Made by a program: the position numbers and the translations under genes | Notes under the pieces: generated by a model | Seen by the model: the letters and a program-made list of their open reading frames with translations, nothing else | Database searches by the model: none | Told to the model about the DNA's origin: nothing | Source: Falsirhodobacter flavus | Lineage (GTDB): Bacteria > Pseudomonadota > Alphaproteobacteria > Rhodobacterales > Rhodobacteraceae | Direction of reading: 5' to 3' | Assembly (NCBI GenBank): GCA_029846755.1 | Contig: JARWBI010000010.1 | Location: 1-64,000, forward strand | Length of the DNA: 64,000 nt | In this document: positions 62,601 to 64,000 of the stretch, piece by piece | How the letters are laid out: the number at the start of each line of letters is the position of its first letter | Numbering within the stretch: the first letter of the stretch is position 1

Positions 62601-64000
62601 CCCCGCCCGAGATCTGGATCGCGACCGGAACCTCGATCCCTGTCAGGGTCTCGACCAGCTTGACCCCGTCGGTATAGGCGATGTTCGGGCCACGATACCC
62701 CTCGCCCTGAAGCGCGACGCCCACGGCGAAGACGGATGTGGGATCGACGCCTGTCGGAAGCTGGCCGTTCGGGCCAAGCGCGATGGACACCTCGCCGCCT
62801 TCCAGCGAATCCGCGATGGGGGCGATGAAATAGGAATAGTCGGCATCGGCGGGGCGGTTGTCGGTCGGGGTCAGATCCTCGATCCGCTCAACTTCGAGCC
62901 ACTGGATTTCAGTGTTGATGCCGCCGATGGAATCGAGCGTCAGACGGCCATCCGTGACCGTCACCGCCTTGGTGATGACGTTGGACTGGTATGTGCCGCC
63001 ATTCGCGGTGCCGGGGGTCCAGTTCGGCATCGCCGCCTGCCCCTCGATGTTCAGCGCATAGGTGCTGTCGAACGGCCCGCCCGTATCGCCGATGGAGACC
63101 TTGACCAGATAAGTGCCGTTCTCCAGCGCCATTTCCCAGGCGCGGGCGCTGTCGGGCCCTGCGGCAGTGTTTTCGAACCGGGCGTAGGTCTTTTGCAGAT
63201 CGGACGCGCCGGGCGTGTTGCGGACGGAATGCGCCCCCGAGGGCTGCGCGGCGGCAATGGTGCCGTTGGCAGTGCCATCCGCGACCGACGCCTCGGTCAC
63301 CCAGCCATAGCTTTGCCCGTTCCCGCGCGCCCCGAAGGCCGCGCCCGTATCGGCCAGGTATCCTGCGGGTGTCTGGAACCCTGCGGGCTGGAAGTTGATC
63401 TTGGCCACCTGCTCGAAATAGATCTGCTCGCGCTCGGTCGGGATTTCATCCTGCGTGATGGTGACGTTGTCGAGGTTAGGCGCGTTCGTCACCGTATTGG
63501 CCAGCGAGATCGCGTTCGTTCCGGCGGCCAGCGGCAGCTTCACCGTCACCTCGGCCCAGTTGGCCCAGCCGCCGGTGGGCGGGAAGGACAGGGTCTGCAC
63601 GACTCCGCCGACCGAGATCGCCATGGGCCGGTCCGCCGCGCCGCCATTGGCATAGCGCACGGTCATCTCGTAGCTGCCCGCATCGGGCACGGTCACGCTG
63701 AACGAAGCGCGGTCGCCGATGTCGTTGCCAAGGTCCAGATAGCCCGACCCTTCGTATCCCGGACGCAGTCCTCCAGCGGTATATTCAAGCCCGGGGCCGG
63801 AGTTTCCGGCATTCGCGCCGGGCTCGCGGATCGTGGCGTCGCGGCGGGTGGAATCGCCGTCGGTATCGGTGATGGTGAAGGTTTCGGCCTCCAGCGTGAC
63901 CTCGAACCCGCCCGGTGCATCGCCGTCGATCAGGATGGATGTGCTGGAGCTGGCGGTGTTGCCGACCTCGTCCGTGACGGTCAGGGTGACGCCGTGGCTG
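56623..64000 (-). CDS. giant multidomain carbohydrate-binding exoprotein, 5' end beyond the window
   Basis: About 2,458 residues are visible; the frame is open to the right edge. Domains by residue from that edge: end of an Ig-like repeat; CBM6/35-like modules (about 38-150); malectin-like (about 200, INFQPAGFQTPAGYLADTG); a six-bladed propeller of glucose/sorbosone-dehydrogenase type (about 545-975, EFGPDGKLYVATITGEIHRW); further CBM-like modules (about 1100, 1285, 1430); a choice-of-anchor/ASPM-like domain (about 1575-1640); two DUF4114-like domains (YDYNDNLF, YDYNDHMF); a calcium-binding DANGDRINDALQLDKDGDG stretch; and a final CBM6. The end is acidic and hydrophobic (PDPHPDLPGYDLHL), as type I signals can be. 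It lacks RTX nonapeptides. Likely a secreted or surface glycan-binding protein. Confidence 0.88.
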   Translation of the reverse strand, partial: SHGVTLTVTDEVGNTASSSTSILIDGDAPGGFEVTLEAETFTITDTDGDSTRRDATIREPGANAGNSGPGLEYTAGGLRPGYEGSGYLDLGNDIGDRASFSVTVPDAGSYEMTVRYANGGAADRPMAISVGGVVQTLSFPPTGGWANWAEVTVKLPLAAGTNAISLANTVTNAPNLDNVTITQDEIPTEREQIYFEQVAKINFQPAGFQTPAGYLADTGAAFGARGNGQSYGWVTEASVADGTANGTIAAAQPSGAHSVRNTPGASDLQKTYARFENTAAGPDSARAWEMALENGTYLVKVSIGDTGGPFDSTYALNIEGQAAMPNWTPGTANGGTYQSNVITKAVTVTDGRLTLDSIGGINTEIQWLEVERIEDLTPTDNRPADADYSYFIAPIADSLEGGEVSIALGPNGQLPTGVDPTSVFAVGVALQGEGYRGPNIAYTDGVKLVETLTGIEVPVAIQISGGADTLNVRPIDPLKPFTSYTLKIENVLDLGNLADENAPLRQMQDLTTSFVTGEMPALEPKEVAFNTSTQLNGFADGAGGYTSVEFGPDGKLYVATITGEIHRWIVNADGSIDKSSKESLVLDYFAAPEGERRGIVGFTFDPEDPSTIWITDNAPIPREAKAFDTPEFSGRVSKITLGEAQSFSTATIETYLTGLPRSGGDHVTNSLEFRANPDAGKAGEPNYLLYLSQGSNTATGGIDTAWGGRPERLLNATVLEIDHTRDAPDGGFSVQTEPSDPEDPTFRANEDGFNDDGTYPGFYNPYASDAVARIFATGIRNAYDLVWHSNGNLYLPTNGSGALGNTPTDPNQPGLDTEVTGAPLQPDYLFNVKEGKYYGHPNTLRGEYILNGGNPTGGLDPNEVAPVTEGSVSYDGYVPGVLPDPDYDLGGTYNLGDSRSPNGAIEYRGNAFGPALKGALIFAQFSRGDNLRMIQLDESGKIIGDDVLRRPNGEVINNYIDPLDIIENPITGQLYLMTLNRATGASQIVLLTPVPGNVITDTTADEGGDLALVAVDLTDPAAAVFQVNGLDADITALRVAFNGQPEITVTVDAQKRFTANLAALPAGATTAVLTVIDDAQNTASKSLSFNLGAPPEFQTLVTIQAEDRTPGDGTSVTIPTTGGQIVIRDASNPEPTTQPGMTNGLWNGAYGTDGNTNGNDGIPGGYADFGSTNNDFLTFTFDAEDAGSALLRFRYSNGSGNRPLSVEVNGTVIGTQAFASTGSFGTWAVIEVPANLIAGVNKVTLRSTANTGPNIDQLEVLVPNAPTEEPEEPQAPNDGTETVNGVTFTKYEAENAVSTGAPATGSGRNQSGTGFIDFLGPDTETLTWTVSVAEAGDYSIDVIYALSTSKAPRPMGLAVNGASVGTLAFAGNSNANESVWGPQPAVVTLPAGTSTITITAPGGVAPNVDYLRVSQEPINAAGDPAAIDGSGRIELETTDGSADVVGPTMSDFFFTVAEDGLYKLDTAANAGAPNGGTLGWYLNGVQVGSTGFPTAGETSVFTELKAGTEYQLRLISSAPGANALDYLDIAQQAGDGGKLAIQSLDPAFFDDRLHFSWLENAVMPGQANRDMKDEGTVRISNSGTEPLAILSATLGGPFKLANPGALQGLTLAPGASLDVEVLFDRTKYTPPTSNIDATSTVFNGKLKLVTNGAEPFAEVNLSGFWQSKWESGMEPNLNEVWQIFGFGNRIEGLSLRGGGENSTMSTKDVFAQTDETEVLSPYWKIADGYSSAKITQIAALHGPGGAQLGIHNPGNKNSHTVFSTHQGTDNQRLLPNGSTDANFATKTFTRADIPDGWQGTELFGIRVDGLSSDPRLNPRGGVEVPGAQQGHTVKLFQALDAAGNVIPNVFLGAMDYTGINYDYNDNLFVIEGVTPVGFGNSIAVSGLDDAAADARLVFTSIDQPVSNQQFRNEATFTITNDGIGALAIAGLDVTGAFQIVGTPPTSLAAGASAQITVRFTGTHAGTGAGADLHEGSLTIRSGAFGPPRVIQLSGLAQEFSERDSEPTAAQIVEAFGYATDIAQGDLANGGKVETIGDEVLMPYLAKLDATKAVEVIQIGAFLTQGNVARLGYHSLGSANTTNLFANDDQQGQTVLPDGLKAGAGDSGSVARGTVPGTAPFGLHITVDGRPTYASWTDPKANDLDPNFGNLVSPTQGHLIRFFEAKGADGKVIPGTYIALQDYPGAGNYDYNDHMFIVKNVKPHVLTAAEDANGDRINDALQLDKDGDGLVDFFDTQVAYGGTAPSFANGTLTVQAVNFDEGGNGIAHQDSTPGLDGGNTTFRPGRAVEVAGTDISYVKPGEWLEYTVNVPTAGNYALSVNARTPVAGATVAVSLENGTALGTVALADGNPSGNAFTTGTPFAASAPISIPLSAGEQTIRLTLNGPLASNGYVMDLRSFTLTAPAAPAAMAMMAMEDVSAPIFDDLFAAMDLGALPDPVDTPDIAPDPHPDLPGYDLHL

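Overview
The window (about 65% G+C by eye) looks like the chromosome of a non-photosynthetic member of the Rhodobacterales/Rhodobacteraceae (Paracoccus- or Rhodobacter-like). The evidence is the 23S-5S-tRNA-fMet order at the left end, the gpmI-envC-ctpA cluster, a RegB/RegA-type redox two-component pair, a DUF1127 gene, an alphaproteobacterial RecQ, and many operons joined by ATGA/GTGA start-stop overlaps. Assignment to a genus cannot be made from the sequence alone.

Layout. 1-375: end of an rRNA operon (23S tail, 5S, initiator tRNA). 376-1186: decayed DNA with an IS3-family transposase remnant. 1187-6135: a lysine-2,3-aminomutase-like gene divergent from a sulfate ABC transporter operon (ATPase, binding protein, two permeases). 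6139-8408: 1-Cys peroxiredoxin and an aldehyde dehydrogenase. 8409-10763: translationally coupled NAD-salvage genes pncA-pncB with rppH. 10867-15738: trhO, then gpmI-envC-ctpA. 15828-18083: arfB, a small transcription unit just upstream of it, a queuosine-precursor transporter and a phytase-like esterase. 18056-26253: mepA, an MFS transporter, thioesterase, yggT, recQ, and cysD-cysNC for sulfate activation. 26318-34422: an MFS carrier divergent from a cyoABCD quinol oxidase operon that runs on into SURF1 and a RegB/RegA-like sensor/regulator pair. 34422-39467: DUF72, a BCCT osmolyte carrier, DUF1127, and LysR and GntR regulators.

39468-41467 is a scarred accessory patch. It holds an inactivated IS5-family element lacking its right end, a mid-gene fragment of a phosphomannomutase fused to it, and two paralogous orphan genes of 75 and 76 codons in less G+C-rich DNA. 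41468-45761 holds an ArsB/ACR3-like permease, MFS, AraC and HPP-CBS genes. 45751-48436 is a tightly coupled trio without signal peptides: subtilase, 83-residue protein, and DNA/RNA non-specific endonuclease. I regard it as the best candidate for an undescribed protease-nuclease system. 48485-52594 is a quinone/electrophile-response cluster: LysR divergent from a VOC dioxygenase, an esterase and two pirins. 52591-53460 is lpxC. 53552-64000 is a type I secretion system (ABC transporter and membrane-fusion protein) with its likely cargo, a giant carbohydrate-binding protein that runs off the right edge.

Other points of interest are the self-contained unit in front of arfB (TTGACA box, 17-nt match to the complement of the 16S 3' tail, 18-codon ORF, intrinsic terminator) and a possible preQ1-type pseudoknot before the queuosine-precursor transporter. 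All functional statements come from reading the translated sequence and recalling protein families; no database search was possible.
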